DNA of 64,000 bases from Betaproteobacteria bacterium SCN2 (GCA_008923285.1 WBSG01000027.1:124001-188000); one strand, 5' to 3'. Counted from the first letter of the stretch, positions 1-9,065 are shown. Notes: generated from the letters alone by a model not told the origin. Translations and numbers: made by a program.

Positions 1-366
1 TGCATGGGCCACATCGCCCTGCACGGCATCGGCGTCGGTCTGCTCACCGGACTGGTCGGCGTCGGCGGCGGCTTCCTCATCGTGCCGGCACTGGTGCTGC
101 TTTCCGGCATTCCCATGAAAACCGCGGTGGGCACCTCGCTCGCCATCGTCGCCGCCAAGTCCTATGCCGGGTTCGCCGGCTACATGGGCGGCGTGCCGAT
201 CGACTGGGCGTTGATGGGCGGCTTCACCGCCATCACCATCGCCGGCAGTTTCGTGGGTGCGCACTTTTCCACGCGCATCTCGCAGAATGCCCTGAAAAAG
301 GCATTCGCCTGGTTTCTGGTGGCTGTTGCCAGCTATATTTTGTTCAACAACGTGATAGGAGCTTGA
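1..366 (+). CDS. Sulfite/anion exporter, TauE/SafE family (C-terminal part, partial)
   Basis: The reading frame is already open at the window edge, so the N-terminal half lies outside. What remains is a hydrophobic stretch with the glycine-rich motif GLVGVGGGF followed by a proline-containing segment (VPALVLLSG), and a second conserved run [15 protein letters not shown]. This is the C-terminal repeat typical of TauE/SafE (DUF81) permeases, and about four membrane segments are visible. Family members export sulfite, sulfoacetate or related anions across the inner membrane. Convergent placement next to a reverse Dsr locus, where sulfite is the product of sulfur oxidation, fits a sulfite exporter, but the substrate is inferred. 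Confidence 0.85.
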   Translation, partial: CMGHIALHGIGVGLLTGLVGVGGGFLIVPALVLLSGIPMKTAVGTSLAIVAAKSYAGFAGYMGGVPIDWALMGGFTAITIAGSFVGAHFSTRISQNALKKAFAWFLVAVASYILFNNVIGA

Positions 367-368
367 TT

Positions 369-701
369 GTGACAGTGAAGGTGCAGGTCATTTCCCAACA
401 GCCGCCCGGCGGCCGCTGCAATCTGTACGCCGGCTACGCCGAGGCGCTCGCACGCCAGTTCGGCGTCGAGGCGGAAATCGTCTACAGCGAAACGCGCAAC
501 GCGCATGGCGAAGGCTTCCCCAGCTTGTGGCTCAACGGGGTCGCACTGCAGCCTGAAGACGGATTGATCCTGATGCCGGCAGACATCACCGCCGCGCTCG
601 ACGGCATGGGAATTTCGGGCGCCCAGGTGCAGGGACTGGCAGAGGCGCTGGACGCCCCGCTGGAACGCATGATGGAACAGGCTGGCAAGGGCGGCGGCTG
701 A
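369..701 (+). CDS. Hypothetical protein, about 110 residues
   Basis: Not recognised. The chosen start is a GTG seven bases after an AGGAG ribosome site that sits at the end of the exporter gene; a TTG at 363 would overlap the exporter stop. The product is small, soluble and mildly acidic, with a single cysteine near residue 15 (GGRCNLY), an aromatic/hydrophobic centre (PSLWLNGVAL) and a glycine-rich end. The tight junction implies co-transcription with the exporter. A thioredoxin-fold or selenoprotein-W-like shape is conceivable from size and layout, but no CxxC motif is present. Confidence 0.6.
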   Translation: MTVKVQVISQQPPGGRCNLYAGYAEALARQFGVEAEIVYSETRNAHGEGFPSLWLNGVALQPEDGLILMPADITAALDGMGISGAQVQGLAEALDAPLERMMEQAGKGGG

Positions 702-712
702 ATCCAGGCTGA

Positions 713-732
713 GCCGGCGAGTACTTGCCGGC
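713..732. repeat. 20-nt near-palindrome in the gap before the DUF486 gene
   Basis: GCCGGC flanks an 8-nt centre built around AGTACT; the whole 20-mer is self-complementary except for one base pair. There is no T tract, so it is either a weak hairpin or a protein site. It lies 12 bases after the preceding stop codon. Confidence 0.35.
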
Positions 733-786
733 GCTTGCGTTAAGGCGTTAAATCCGGGTGCCGCCCAACGACCCGCAACGGAAGCC

Positions 787-1146
787 ATGCACCCGATCCT
801 CACCTCCATAGGCCTGCTCACGCTGAGCAATGTCTTCATGACCTTCGCCTGGTACGCCCACCTGAAGGAAATGAACAACAAGCCGTGGATCGCCGCGGCG
901 CTCGTAAGCTGGGGCATCGCGCTGTTCGAATACCTGTTGCAGGTGCCGGCCAACCGCATCGGCTACACGGTACTGTCAGTGGCGCAGCTGAAAATCCTGC
1001 AGGAGGTCATCACGCTCACGGTGTTCGTGCCGTTCGCGCTGCTGTACCTGAAGGAGCCCTTGAAGCTGGACTACCTGTGGGCGGCGCTGTGCATACTCGC
1101 CGCGGTGTATTTCATTTTCCGCGGCGAACTGGCAGGCGCGACTTAA
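787..1146 (+). CDS. Small multidrug-resistance-like membrane protein, DUF486 family
   Basis: A 119-residue protein with four hydrophobic segments (roughly residues 5-22, 34-50, 64-87 and 92-112). Charged loops such as [10 protein letters not shown], the motif [13 protein letters not shown] and the central [12 protein letters not shown] are characteristic of the DUF486/DMT-type small membrane proteins. Members are related to one half of drug/metabolite transporters, and their substrate is unknown. It converges on cysG, and the two stop codons overlap by a few bases. Confidence 0.8.
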   Translation: MHPILTSIGLLTLSNVFMTFAWYAHLKEMNNKPWIAAALVSWGIALFEYLLQVPANRIGYTVLSVAQLKILQEVITLTVFVPFALLYLKEPLKLDYLWAALCILAAVYFIFRGELAGAT

Positions 1147-2552
1147 GACTGGGCGAGGCGATCGTCCTCGCTGACGAACCATTTCAGCTTGTGGTGCAGG
1201 CTGACCACCTTGCCGACAATGATGAGCGTGGGCGGCTTCAATTGGGCCTCCGTCGCCAGTTCCGGCAGGGTCCCCAACGTGCCGATGACCACGCGCTGGT
1301 GCGGGGTGGTGCCCTGCTGCACGATGGCGGCCGGCGTCTGCGGCGAAAGGCCGTGCCTGACCAGTTCCTGCGACAGCACCGGCAGCCCCTGCAGTCCCAT
1401 GTAGATGACGATGGTCTGGTTGGGCTTGGCCATCGCGTCCCAGTCGAGGTTGGGGGTGTCGTCCTTGAGGTGGCCGGTGACGAAGGTGACCGACTGCGCG
1501 TAGTCGCGATGGGTGAGCGGAATGCCGGCATAGGAGGCCACGCCGGCGGCCGCGGTAATGCCGGGCACGACCTGGAAGGCCACGCCGTGATCGACCAGGG
1601 TTTCGATCTCCTCGCCGCCGCGGCCGAAAATGAAGGGATCGCCGCCCTTGAGGCGCAGCACGCGCTTGCCTTCCTTGGCCAGGCGCACCAGCATCATGTT
1701 GATGTCTTCCTGCGGCACGGCGTGGTTCGCGCGCTTCTTGCCCACGTAGATGCGCTCGGCATCGCGCCGGCACATTTCCAGGATGGGATCGGAAACCAGG
1801 TTGTCGTGCACCACCACGTCAGCCTGCTGCATCAGGCGCAGCGCGCGGAAGGTGAGCAGGTCGGGGTTGCCGGGGCCGGCGCCGACGAGGTAAACCTCGC
1901 CCTGCGGCGCCTCGTCTTTTTCAGTGTCGAGGGTGCGCTGCAGCAGCTTGGCGGCATCGTCTTCCTTGCCCGAGAACACCAGCTCGGCGACCGGACCCTG
2001 CAGGACCTTTTCCCAAAAGATGCGACGCATGGGCCCATGCGAGAACTTGGCCTTGACCTGCTCGCGGAAGCTTTCCGCGAGATAGGCCAGACGCCCGTAG
2101 CTCGCCGGAATCAGCGTCTCCAGGCGCGCGCGCAGCAGCCGCGCCAGCACCGGCGAGGCGCCGCCGGTGCCGATCGCCACGATCATGGGCGAGCGGTCGA
2201 GGATCGCCGGCAGCACGAAGCTGCACAGCGCGGGCTTGTCGACCACGTTGACCGGCAGTTGGCGCGCACGTGCGGCCTCGAATACCTGCTGGTCGATGAC
2301 GTCGTCCTCGGCCGCGCCGATGACCAGTTCCATGCCGTCAAGCAGAGCTGCGCCGAAGGCGGCGCGCTTGTGCACGATGCGATCCTGCTCCTTGATGTCG
2401 GCAAAGGCGGAAGCCAGCTCGCCCTCATGCGCCACATGTACAGTGGCGCCGGCATTCGCCAGCATGGCGGACTTGCGCGCGGCGGTTTCGCCGCCGCCGA
2501 CGACGAGGCAGGACTTGCCGCGCAGATCGAGGAAGATGGGAAGGAAATTCAT
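1143..2552 (-). CDS. cysG: Siroheme synthase (multifunctional CysG)
   Basis: Makes siroheme from uroporphyrinogen III by methylation, dehydrogenation and iron insertion. The N-terminal half (about residues 1-200) starts [12 protein letters not shown] and carries the NAD-binding [12 protein letters not shown] of precorrin-2 dehydrogenase/ferrochelatase. The C-terminal half (about 215-460) is a uroporphyrinogen-III C-methyltransferase with [15 protein letters not shown] and the loop [16 protein letters not shown]. The start is placed at ATG 2552; an upstream in-frame extension reads into an intergenic inverted repeat and is not coding. It is last in the dsr locus, which fits supply of the siroheme prosthetic group of DsrAB. 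Confidence 0.93.
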   Translation of the reverse strand: MNFLPIFLDLRGKSCLVVGGGETAARKSAMLANAGATVHVAHEGELASAFADIKEQDRIVHKRAAFGAALLDGMELVIGAAEDDVIDQQVFEAARARQLPVNVVDKPALCSFVLPAILDRSPMIVAIGTGGASPVLARLLRARLETLIPASYGRLAYLAESFREQVKAKFSHGPMRRIFWEKVLQGPVAELVFSGKEDDAAKLLQRTLDTEKDEAPQGEVYLVGAGPGNPDLLTFRALRLMQQADVVVHDNLVSDPILEMCRRDAERIYVGKKRANHAVPQEDINMMLVRLAKEGKRVLRLKGGDPFIFGRGGEEIETLVDHGVAFQVVPGITAAAGVASYAGIPLTHRDYAQSVTFVTGHLKDDTPNLDWDAMAKPNQTIVIYMGLQGLPVLSQELVRHGLSPQTPAAIVQQGTTPHQRVVIGTLGTLPELATEAQLKPPTLIIVGKVVSLHHKLKWFVSEDDRLAQS

Positions 2553-2559
2553 TTTTTTA

Positions 2560-2615
2560 CAAGGAGGACAGGAGGACAAGAGGAAAACAAATCTCTTGTT
2601 CTCCTGTCCTCTTTG
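2560..2615. repeat. Purine/pyrimidine inverted repeat, copy 1 (between cysG and dsrR)
   Basis: Left arm 2560-2583 begins CAAGGAGGACAGGAGGACAA. The right arm 2593-2615 is its reverse complement with two differences over 23 bases, both G-U compatible in RNA. The loop is 9 bases. One arm is pure purine apart from regularly spaced C, the other nearly pure pyrimidine. Related elements occur at 4482, 27669, 35433, 35927, 46186 and 51824. Confidence 0.75.
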
Positions 2616-2636
2616 TTCAAGGTTTTCTTGCTGGAA

Positions 2637-3029
2637 TCAACGGCTGCCGCAGCCGCCGGAACCGCAGCCGCCGGAACCACAGCCACCGCCACCGCCGTTG
2701 CCGCTGCTGGAACCGCAGCCGCCGCCACCGCCAACCGGGCCAGCGTCATTGGGGTTCATGAACACGAACAGCGGCTGGCCGTTTTCCTCGACGAAGTCGA
2801 CGGTCACGCCATTGAGCAGGTCGGCGCTGTGCTCGTTGATGAGCAGGGTAATGCCTTCGACGACGACGCTCTGGTCGTTGTCGCGCTCGTTGTCCATGCC
2901 CATGGCGTATTCGATGGAGCCGTCAAAGGCGCGGCGCGCGGCAATGCGCAGTGCGAGCCCCTCGAAGGAAGCCTCGGGCGGAATGGCCGACTGGATCTGA
3001 TGAACTGCGGCGGGAGTCAGGGTAAGCAT
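2637..3029 (-). CDS. dsrR: DsrR, A-type iron-sulfur-scaffold-like protein with a Gly/Cys tail
   Basis: The first ~95 residues are an IscA/HesB-like domain (MLTLTPAAVHQIQ at the N-terminus, EGITLLINEHSADLLNG, DFVEENGQPLFVFMNPN). The cysteines that bind clusters in true IscA are absent, as described for DsrR of purple sulfur bacteria, where the protein is needed for normal DsrEFH production. Unusual here is the last ~30 residues: an almost pure Gly/Cys/Ser tail with four cysteines, repeating CGSGG units. That tail could bind metal or clusters and replace the missing ligands; this is inference. It lies 20 bp downstream of dsrN and ahead of cysG. Confidence 0.85.
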   Translation of the reverse strand: MLTLTPAAVHQIQSAIPPEASFEGLALRIAARRAFDGSIEYAMGMDNERDNDQSVVVEGITLLINEHSADLLNGVTVDFVEENGQPLFVFMNPNDAGPVGGGGGCGSSSGNGGGGGCGSGGCGSGGCGSR

Positions 3030-3049
3030 GATTTCTCCTAATCAATAAT

Positions 3050-4447
3050 TCAGGCAGCAGCCTGTTTAGTAACAGGCCCTGCGGATTTGCATTTTTCCAC
3101 CAGAGCCAAAAAGCGTTTCACCCAGGAAAAGCGCCGGGTGGAACGAAGATGCGTATAGGACGCCAGCAGGTTTCGATAGACGAGGCCGTCGCGCTTGCCG
3201 TCGATGCCGAAGCCGCGCAGCACTTCGTATGCGTAGGTGAGGCCGTCCGGCAGATTCTCAAGGCTGGAGTAATGAAATTCGTGCGCGTGGATCTCGCTTT
3301 CCGGCGCCTCGCTGGCCCAGGGTCCGGCGCCGGTTTCCTTGAGCCGCACATAGCCGCGCCCCACGGGGCGATCGTGCATGACGATGTCGCCCGGAATAAC
3401 GCCCGCCATCTCATGCGTCCTGCCCTTCCAGCTCATGCTGCGGGCAAGATACATGAGACCGCCGCACTCGGCATAGGTCGGCAGTCCGTTGTCGATGGCC
3501 TGCCTGATGTCGTTTCGCAGGCTGGCATTGGCTTCGAGTTCGGCCATGAAGGATTCAGGGAAGCCGCCGCCGATGATGAGGCCATCGATTTGCGGCAGGC
3601 TTGGGTCCCTCAGTGCATCGATCACCACCAGTTCCGCACCGCCGGCGGCAAGCGCATCGAGGTCGTCTTCGTAGTAGAAGCCGAAGGCGGCATCACGCAC
3701 GATGCCCACGCGCAGCTTGCGCGACGGCTGCTCCGGCGCCGGCATGACCAGTTCGGATTTGGGCTGTTCCCGCGTCAGCGACAGCAGCCTGTCGAGGTCG
3801 ACCTGTTCGGCCACCCGCCTGGCGATCTGGCTGATCTGTTCATGGGCCGCATCCGCCTCGTTGCTGGGAATGAGGCCTAGATGCCGCTCCAGGATCTGCA
3901 TGCCAGGCTCGCGCTGCACCGCCCCGATCACCGGCACGTCGGTGTAGTGCTCGATCACCGCCCGCAGCTTGCTTTCGTGGCGGCCCCCGCCCAACTGGTT
4001 GAGGATCACGCCGGCGATGCGGATATCGCGGTCGAACGCCTGGTAGCCGAGGATGAGGGGGGCCACGCCGCGCGTCATGCCGCGCGCGTCGATCACCAGC
4101 ACCACGGGAATATCGAGCAGCTTGGCCAGCGCTGCGTTGCTGTTGCTGCCGTCGAGGTCGAGCCCGTCATAAAGGCCCTTGTTGCCCTCGACCAGCGTGA
4201 CATCCGCACCCTGCGCCCGGGTTTCGAACACCTCGCGCACCTCGTCCCGGCCCATCAGGTAGAAGTCGAGATTGTGGCAGGCACGCCGGCTAGCACGCGT
4301 GAGCCACATGGGATCGATGTAGTCCGGCCCCTTCTTGTAGGGCTGCACCTTCAGGCCGCGCTCGGTCAGCGCCGCGCACAGGCCGATGCTCAGGGTGGTT
4401 TTCCCCGAGGACTTGTGTGCGGCAGAGATCAGAAAGCGCGATTGCAT
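3050..4447 (-). CDS. dsrN: DsrN, glutamine-dependent siro(heme)amide synthase (CobB/CbiA family)
   Basis: Homologous to cobyrinic acid a,c-diamide synthase. In the Dsr system it is thought to amidate siroheme to siroamide for DsrAB. It has an N-terminal P-loop NTPase (HKSSGKTTLSIGL, about residues 11-23) with KKGPDYIDP, and a C-terminal class-I glutamine amidotransferase with the nucleophile in YAECGGLMYL (about residue 330) and a late HEFHYS motif. The ATG at 4447 follows AGGAATTG; a TTG one codon upstream is less likely. The gene is separated from dsrP by about 190 bp holding a hairpin and an inverted repeat. Confidence 0.92.
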   Translation of the reverse strand: MQSRFLISAAHKSSGKTTLSIGLCAALTERGLKVQPYKKGPDYIDPMWLTRASRRACHNLDFYLMGRDEVREVFETRAQGADVTLVEGNKGLYDGLDLDGSNSNAALAKLLDIPVVLVIDARGMTRGVAPLILGYQAFDRDIRIAGVILNQLGGGRHESKLRAVIEHYTDVPVIGAVQREPGMQILERHLGLIPSNEADAAHEQISQIARRVAEQVDLDRLLSLTREQPKSELVMPAPEQPSRKLRVGIVRDAAFGFYYEDDLDALAAGGAELVVIDALRDPSLPQIDGLIIGGGFPESFMAELEANASLRNDIRQAIDNGLPTYAECGGLMYLARSMSWKGRTHEMAGVIPGDIVMHDRPVGRGYVRLKETGAGPWASEAPESEIHAHEFHYSSLENLPDGLTYAYEVLRGFGIDGKRDGLVYRNLLASYTHLRSTRRFSWVKRFLALVEKCKSAGPVTKQAAA

Positions 4448-4481
4448 CAATTCCTAATTCAATACAAAGAAAAACGTTTAA

Positions 4482-4545
4482 CAAGGAGGGCAAGAGGACG
4501 GGAGGAAAACCTCATTGCTTTACTCTTGCCCTCATGTCCTCTTTG
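4482..4545. repeat. Purine/pyrimidine inverted repeat, copy 2 (between dsrN and dsrP)
   Basis: Left arm from 4482 (CAAGGAGGGCAAGAGGACGG); right arm 4523-4545 (CTCTTGCCCTCATGTCCTCT plus TTG). Over 23 bases the arms differ at about six positions, several of which would be G-U pairs in RNA. The sequence is closely similar to copy 1 at 2560, so the two are members of one family and not chance stems. Confidence 0.7.
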
Positions 4546-4579
4546 CAAAAGCTTTGGGTTTCAAACTCCAAAGGCAAAC

Positions 4580-4599
4580 AAGGGCGCTTGCGCGCCCTT
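4580..4599 (-). terminator. Hairpin downstream of dsrP
   Basis: A perfect 8-bp stem (AAGGGCGC and GCGCCCTT) closes a TTGC-type tetraloop 35 bases after the dsrP stop. On the dsr transcript it is followed by a T-rich but interrupted run. It probably acts as a partial terminator or 3'-end stabiliser separating dsrP from dsrN-dsrR-cysG. Confidence 0.55.
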
Positions 4600-4634
4600 A
4601 GTCTTGCTTTCGGCACCGGGTCAGGCCGGCAGCC

Positions 4635-5840
4635 TCATTTCTTGGCGTGCGGATCAACCACATCATCCGCCAGGCTTTCCGGCAGGATGCGCAGCACCTT
4701 CACCGCGAACACCACCATGGCCAGGGCGATGGCGGTGCCGCCGATGCCCAGCATCCATTCCCAGTGGCTCGGCGTGTAAGCGTGAATCTCGCCGTCGAAG
4801 AAGCTGCTCTTCTCAATAAAGCCGGGGAACATCTCGAGCGGGAAGGCCTGGCCGCCGACGATGGTGACATACATCTGCGCCAGCGCACCGAGGACGATCA
4901 TCACCGCCGAAGCCATGAGCATGGAACGACTGTTGCGGGTATTGGGCGCGACCAGCAGGATGAAGGGAACGAGATAGCCGATCACGACCTGGCCCAGCCA
5001 GAACAGGATGGTATAGATTCCGCCGTCCTGAAGGATGAAACGCTCGAAATCCCACTGCTTGGCGAAGTAGACGTTGGTCAGGTGGTAGACCAGGGTCATG
5101 TAGAACGAAGCGGCGATGAAGACCACCAGCATGTTCTTCAGTCGGCGCAGGACCTCGTCGCCCAGCGCACGCTGACCCCAGATGTAAGCGGGCATCAGCA
5201 CCAGCACGTAGATCGCCGTGCCGTAGAGCAGCGAAAAGACGATGAACTTGGGCGCCAGCAACGCGGTGCCGAACGCCTGGCGTGCCACCAGGAAGCCGAA
5301 AATCAGGCCGGTACCGGTGGTGAGAATCAGGCGCCAGATGAAGGCGCCATAAGCGGCGAAGCCGTAGAAGGGTTTCGCCGTCTTGTCGAGCATGGTCCAG
5401 AGGTAGGCGGCAGTGAAGCCGAAGAAACCGCTGTACAGCACCACGTTCCAGGAGAACACCGAGGTGGGGTTCACTTCCCAAGCAGTGATGATGGCGCGGT
5501 CGGCGCGGCCGAGGTCGAGCATCAGCACGGCCAGGCCGCCGGCCAGCAAGGCGATGGCCAGCAGTGCCGACAGCGGCGCCAGCGGCTTGTAGGCCTTCTT
5601 GCCGAAAACGCCCGCCACCGAAGCGACGTTGAGCGCGCCGGAGGCGGCAACGACCAGGAACACGGCGAACACGTGCGGCAGGCCCCAGACGATCTGGTTG
5701 TTCATGCCGGTGATGACGTGGCCGTGGTGCTCCATGTTGTAGGCAGCAAACAGGCCGATCAGGATCAGGGCGCCAAGGCCGCCCAGCAGCGCCCAGTAAC
5801 CTGCGCTATTGCCTTCGATTTCGCGATTGATGATTTGCAT
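4635..5840 (-). CDS. dsrP: DsrP, NrfD-type integral membrane subunit of DsrMKJOP
   Basis: A 401-residue polytopic protein with about ten hydrophobic segments and the NrfD/PsrC pattern (ALLGGLGALILIGLFAAYNM at the N-terminus, VLYSGFFGFTAAYLW, GTGLIFGFLVARQAF). With DsrO and DsrJ it forms the quinone-interacting, periplasm-facing module of the DsrMKJOP complex, exchanging electrons between the quinone pool and the sulfur side. The ATG at 5840 lies three bases after the dsrO stop. It is 30% polar only in loops, as expected, with a short charged cytoplasmic C-terminus (VDPHAKK). Confidence 0.93.
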   Translation of the reverse strand: MQIINREIEGNSAGYWALLGGLGALILIGLFAAYNMEHHGHVITGMNNQIVWGLPHVFAVFLVVAASGALNVASVAGVFGKKAYKPLAPLSALLAIALLAGGLAVLMLDLGRADRAIITAWEVNPTSVFSWNVVLYSGFFGFTAAYLWTMLDKTAKPFYGFAAYGAFIWRLILTTGTGLIFGFLVARQAFGTALLAPKFIVFSLLYGTAIYVLVLMPAYIWGQRALGDEVLRRLKNMLVVFIAASFYMTLVYHLTNVYFAKQWDFERFILQDGGIYTILFWLGQVVIGYLVPFILLVAPNTRNSRSMLMASAVMIVLGALAQMYVTIVGGQAFPLEMFPGFIEKSSFFDGEIHAYTPSHWEWMLGIGGTAIALAMVVFAVKVLRILPESLADDVVDPHAKK

Positions 5841-5843
5841 GGA

Positions 5844-6572
5844 TCAGATTCCCGTATAGCGCACGCCGGTATTCAGGCCGAGGTCGGCGCGAATTTCCTT
5901 GCTGGCATAGGTGGCCAGACGCTGGGCGATTTCGCTGCCGGCGTCGTTCAGGTCGCCGAACAGGATGGCCTGTTCCGGGCAGGCCTGCGCACAGGCGGTG
6001 GTGTTTTCGCCGGCATCGATCTTGTGTACGCACAGGGTGCAGGATTCAACGCAGCCCTTGCCGCGCGGCATGTGCGCGAGTTGGGTGTCGTTGAGGTCCT
6101 CATGCACCAGCGAGCGGGCCTTGTACGGGCACGCCATCATGCAGTAGCGGCAGCCGATGCAGATGTGGCGGTCGACCAGCACGATGCCGTCGGCGCGCTT
6201 GAACGAGGCGCCGGTCGGACAAACGTCCACGCAGGGCGGTTCTTCACAGTGCTGGCACATCACGGGCAGCGAATGCTGCGCGCCGCTCTTCTTGTGGGTG
6301 AGTTCCACCTTGCGGATCCACTGTGCATCCTGCGGACCGGTCTTGCCAGACAGGCCATGCTCGGTATTGCAGGCCGTCACGCACTCGGTGCAGCCGCTGG
6401 CGCACTTGGTGGTGTCGATCAGCAGGCCCCAGCGGTTCTTGCTGCTGACGGCCTCTTCAGGCGCTCGGCTGTGGGCCATTTCCACCAGCATCAGCCCGGG
6501 CACCATGGCGGCGCCGGCTGTCGCCAGCGCACCACCCAGAAAGCGACGGCGGTATTGTTCGAAATTGTTCAT
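5844..6572 (-). CDS. dsrO: DsrO, Tat-exported iron-sulfur subunit of DsrMKJOP
   Basis: The start at 6572 overlaps the dsrJ stop as ATGA and gives a 242-residue protein opening with a twin-arginine signal (YRRRFLGGALATAGAAMVPG), so it is exported folded. Four groups of cysteines follow, suited to four [4Fe-4S] clusters: CASGCTECVTAC near residue 57, CQHCEEPPCVDVCPTG near 98, CIGCRYCMMACPYKAR near 130, and a last group with CTLC and ACAQACPEQA. It passes electrons between the cytochrome DsrJ and the membrane protein DsrP. Confidence 0.93.
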   Translation of the reverse strand: MNNFEQYRRRFLGGALATAGAAMVPGLMLVEMAHSRAPEEAVSSKNRWGLLIDTTKCASGCTECVTACNTEHGLSGKTGPQDAQWIRKVELTHKKSGAQHSLPVMCQHCEEPPCVDVCPTGASFKRADGIVLVDRHICIGCRYCMMACPYKARSLVHEDLNDTQLAHMPRGKGCVESCTLCVHKIDAGENTTACAQACPEQAILFGDLNDAGSEIAQRLATYASKEIRADLGLNTGVRYTGI

Positions 6573-7084
6573 TTGATCACCCCCGTGATGTCCTTGACCG
6601 AAAGGGGCGTATTCAGGCTGGGCGACTTGCCCTGCGAATGATGGCGCATGCTGGTTGCGGTTTGCGAACCGGCGCCGGACTGGGTCGAGACAATGGGATG
6701 CATGGCGCCATTGCCGGCAGGCTTGCTGGAGTGGCACTGGAAGCAGTCCACCTTCACCGCCGCATAGCTGTGGCAGCTCTGGCAGAAATTGTCCTTGCCC
6801 AGCACGCTGCGCTCGCCCTTTTCATTGGGTGTGGCATGGCATTCGATGCAGTTCTTCAAACTGTGCTGCTTGGTGCGGATGCCTTCATGCACGGTCTTGT
6901 CACGATGATGGTTGAGCACCTTCATGTGATTCTTGCGCATGTATTCCGTCGGTTCCACGCACTGTTCACCCTTCGCCTTCTGAATCACAGGCGCGGGCAC
7001 ACCCGCACCGTCAGCCGCCGTTGCCAGCGGTGACAGCGCGATCAGGGCGCCCAGGGCAGCAGATTTAAGCCAGCTTGCCAGCAT
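6569..7084 (-). CDS. dsrJ: DsrJ, periplasmic triheme cytochrome c of DsrMKJOP
   Basis: 171 residues with a Sec-type signal or membrane anchor at the N-terminus (AALGALIALSPLATAADG) and three CxxCH haem sites: CIECH, CQSCH and CFQCH between about residues 79 and 118. Extra His and Met residues before and after can supply sixth ligands. In this family one haem has unusual His/Cys coordination; a cysteine upstream of the haem sites (EQCVEP, about residue 42) is the candidate ligand. The gene lies between dsrL and dsrO. Confidence 0.93.
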   Translation of the reverse strand: MLASWLKSAALGALIALSPLATAADGAGVPAPVIQKAKGEQCVEPTEYMRKNHMKVLNHHRDKTVHEGIRTKQHSLKNCIECHATPNEKGERSVLGKDNFCQSCHSYAAVKVDCFQCHSSKPAGNGAMHPIVSTQSGAGSQTATSMRHHSQGKSPSLNTPLSVKDITGVIK

Positions 7085-7103
7085 CTTCGTCCCTTAGTCT
7101 GTT

Positions 7104-9065
7104 TTATTCGCCCATGCCCATCTGGATGTAGCCGGTCGGGCAGACATCCGCGCAGATGTGGCAGCCGATACACTTGGTGTAGTCGGTGTCGACATAACGG
7201 CCGGTGGCGCGCTCGTTCTTCTTGACGCGGAACACGGCGGTCTGCGGGCAGTACACCACGCAGTTGTCGCACTCGAAGCACAGGCCGCAGGACATGCAGC
7301 GCTTGGCTTCGGCAACCACTTCCTTCTCGGACAGCAGCTTCAGGCGCTCCTCGAAGTTGCCCAGGGCTTCTTCGGCGGTCAGGTGCACCATGTCGCGCTT
7401 GTTGCGGTCTTCGTACATGAAGTGGCCGAGGAACAGTTCGTTGGCCGGGATCACGTACTTGGCAGAACGGTCTTCGTAGTTGTGCACGGCATACTTGGCC
7501 TCGGAGGTACCCCAGTCCTGCTTGTGGTTGTACTCCTCGATGGTCAGGCCGGATTCGACCATCTTGCGCATCAGGTCAAAGCGGTGCGCGTCGACCTTGG
7601 GACGCTTGCCCAACTCGGTGGTGCCGCTGCGCAGGAAGGCGTCGATGCCGTCGGCGGCGATGGAGGCGTGGCCGATTGCGGTGGTCAGCAGGTGCGGCTT
7701 GATCACGTCGCCGCCCACGAAGATGTGCGGTTTGCCGGGGAAGCGGTAGTTGCCGTCCGGCTTGATCAGACCCTTGTTGTTGTTGAACTGCTCGAGTCCG
7801 TCGAAGTCGACGGCCTGGCCGATGGCGGACACGACCAGGTCGGCGGGCAGATCCTGCTCGGTGCCTTCCTTGATGATGGTCTCGCCTTTCACGACGTCGA
7901 ACTCGGCGACGCGCAGCGCGGTGGCACGGCCATCGGCGCCGACGATGACGGCAATCGGGGTCACGCCGCCGATGATCTTGATGCCTTCTTCCAGGGCGTG
8001 CTCGATCTCGTGCTTGTTGGCGTTCATCTTGTCCATGGTGGCGCGGGAGACCAGCACCACCTCGGCGCCTTCGCGGGCGGAAATCTTGGCCACGTCATGG
8101 GCGGCATGACCGGCCAGCACGTTCTCGGGACGGTCCAGATCGGTCACGTTGGTGATGTTGCCGAGACGACGGGCAACGGTCGCCACGTCGATGGAGGTGT
8201 CGCCGCCGCCAATCACGACCACGCGGTCGCCGACATGCTGCAGACGGCCGTCGTTGAAGGCCTTCAGGAAAGCCATTGCGGTCACGCAGTTGGGCGCCTC
8301 GGCGCCGGGCACCGGCAGGGCACGGCCGCTCTGGGCGCCCATGGACATGAAGATGGCGTCGTATTCCTTTTCGAGGTCTTCGAATTTCACGTCGGAACCG
8401 ACGCGAGTCTTCATCCTGGTTTCGACGCCCAGATCGAGGATGCGCTGGATTTCGCCGTCGAGGATGTGACGCGGGGTACGGAAACCGGGAATGCCGTAGC
8501 GCATCATGCCGCCCAGCAGTTCATGCTCGTCGAAAATGGTGCAGCTGTGGCCCTTGAGGGACAGCTGGTAGGCGGCCGCCAGGCCGGCGGGGCCGCCGCC
8601 GATGATGGCGACTTTTTTGCCGGAAGGCTGCACGTCGTCGGGACGCTTGAACGCCAGCTTGTTCTCGACAGCGTAGTCACCGAGGAAATGCTCGACGGAG
8701 TTGATGCCGACGTGGTCTTCAACCTGGTTGCGGTTGCAGCCGGATTCGCAGGGCGCCGGGCAGACGCGGCCCATCACCGAGGGGAAGGGGTTGGCTTCGG
8801 CGATGCGGCGGAAACCGTATTCCTGCCAGCTCATGCCTGCCGGCGGCTTCTCGATGCCGCGCACGATGTTGAGGTAGCCGCGAATATCTTCACCTGCCGG
8901 GCAGGAAGCCTGGCAGGGCGGGGAGGAAAGCATGTACTCGGGACACTTGTGAGTGTGGTCGGCGTCGAAAATCCATTCGCTGCCCTTGCGGTACTGGCTG
9001 GTTTCACCATCCTTGTACTTGCGGAAGGTAAGGCCTTTTTTCATGTCATCGGAAGTGGTCGACAT
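7104..9065 (-). CDS. dsrL: DsrL, NAD(P)H-linked iron-sulfur flavoprotein
   Basis: 653 residues, similar to the small subunit of glutamate synthase with extra iron-sulfur clusters. An N-terminal cysteine set (CPEYMLSSPPCQASCPAG) is followed by a two-dinucleotide-binding reductase (VAIIGGGPAGLAAAYQLSLK near residue 150; a second site VVVIGGGDTSIDVATVARRL near 285) and a C-terminal ferredoxin domain with CMSCGLCFECDNCVVYC and CIGCHICADVCPTG. In sulfur oxidisers it is essential and couples DsrAB/DsrC reactions to NAD(P)+ reduction. It lies 40 bp after dsrK. Confidence 0.94.
   Translation of the reverse strand: MSTTSDDMKKGLTFRKYKDGETSQYRKGSEWIFDADHTHKCPEYMLSSPPCQASCPAGEDIRGYLNIVRGIEKPPAGMSWQEYGFRRIAEANPFPSVMGRVCPAPCESGCNRNQVEDHVGINSVEHFLGDYAVENKLAFKRPDDVQPSGKKVAIIGGGPAGLAAAYQLSLKGHSCTIFDEHELLGGMMRYGIPGFRTPRHILDGEIQRILDLGVETRMKTRVGSDVKFEDLEKEYDAIFMSMGAQSGRALPVPGAEAPNCVTAMAFLKAFNDGRLQHVGDRVVVIGGGDTSIDVATVARRLGNITNVTDLDRPENVLAGHAAHDVAKISAREGAEVVLVSRATMDKMNANKHEIEHALEEGIKIIGGVTPIAVIVGADGRATALRVAEFDVVKGETIIKEGTEQDLPADLVVSAIGQAVDFDGLEQFNNNKGLIKPDGNYRFPGKPHIFVGGDVIKPHLLTTAIGHASIAADGIDAFLRSGTTELGKRPKVDAHRFDLMRKMVESGLTIEEYNHKQDWGTSEAKYAVHNYEDRSAKYVIPANELFLGHFMYEDRNKRDMVHLTAEEALGNFEERLKLLSEKEVVAEAKRCMSCGLCFECDNCVVYCPQTAVFRVKKNERATGRYVDTDYTKCIGCHICADVCPTGYIQMGMGE

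Noticed and set aside
2553-2579. Upstream extension of CysG by nine residues
   Set aside because: The extra codons come from the intergenic inverted repeat, and the family begins at the [12 protein letters not shown] position.
885-3041. 718-residue plus-strand open frame opposite cysG and dsrR
   Set aside because: Shadow of GC-rich codons on the minus strand; composition is typical antisense Arg/Gly/Asp/His/Val text, and the minus strand carries clear CysG and DsrR motifs.
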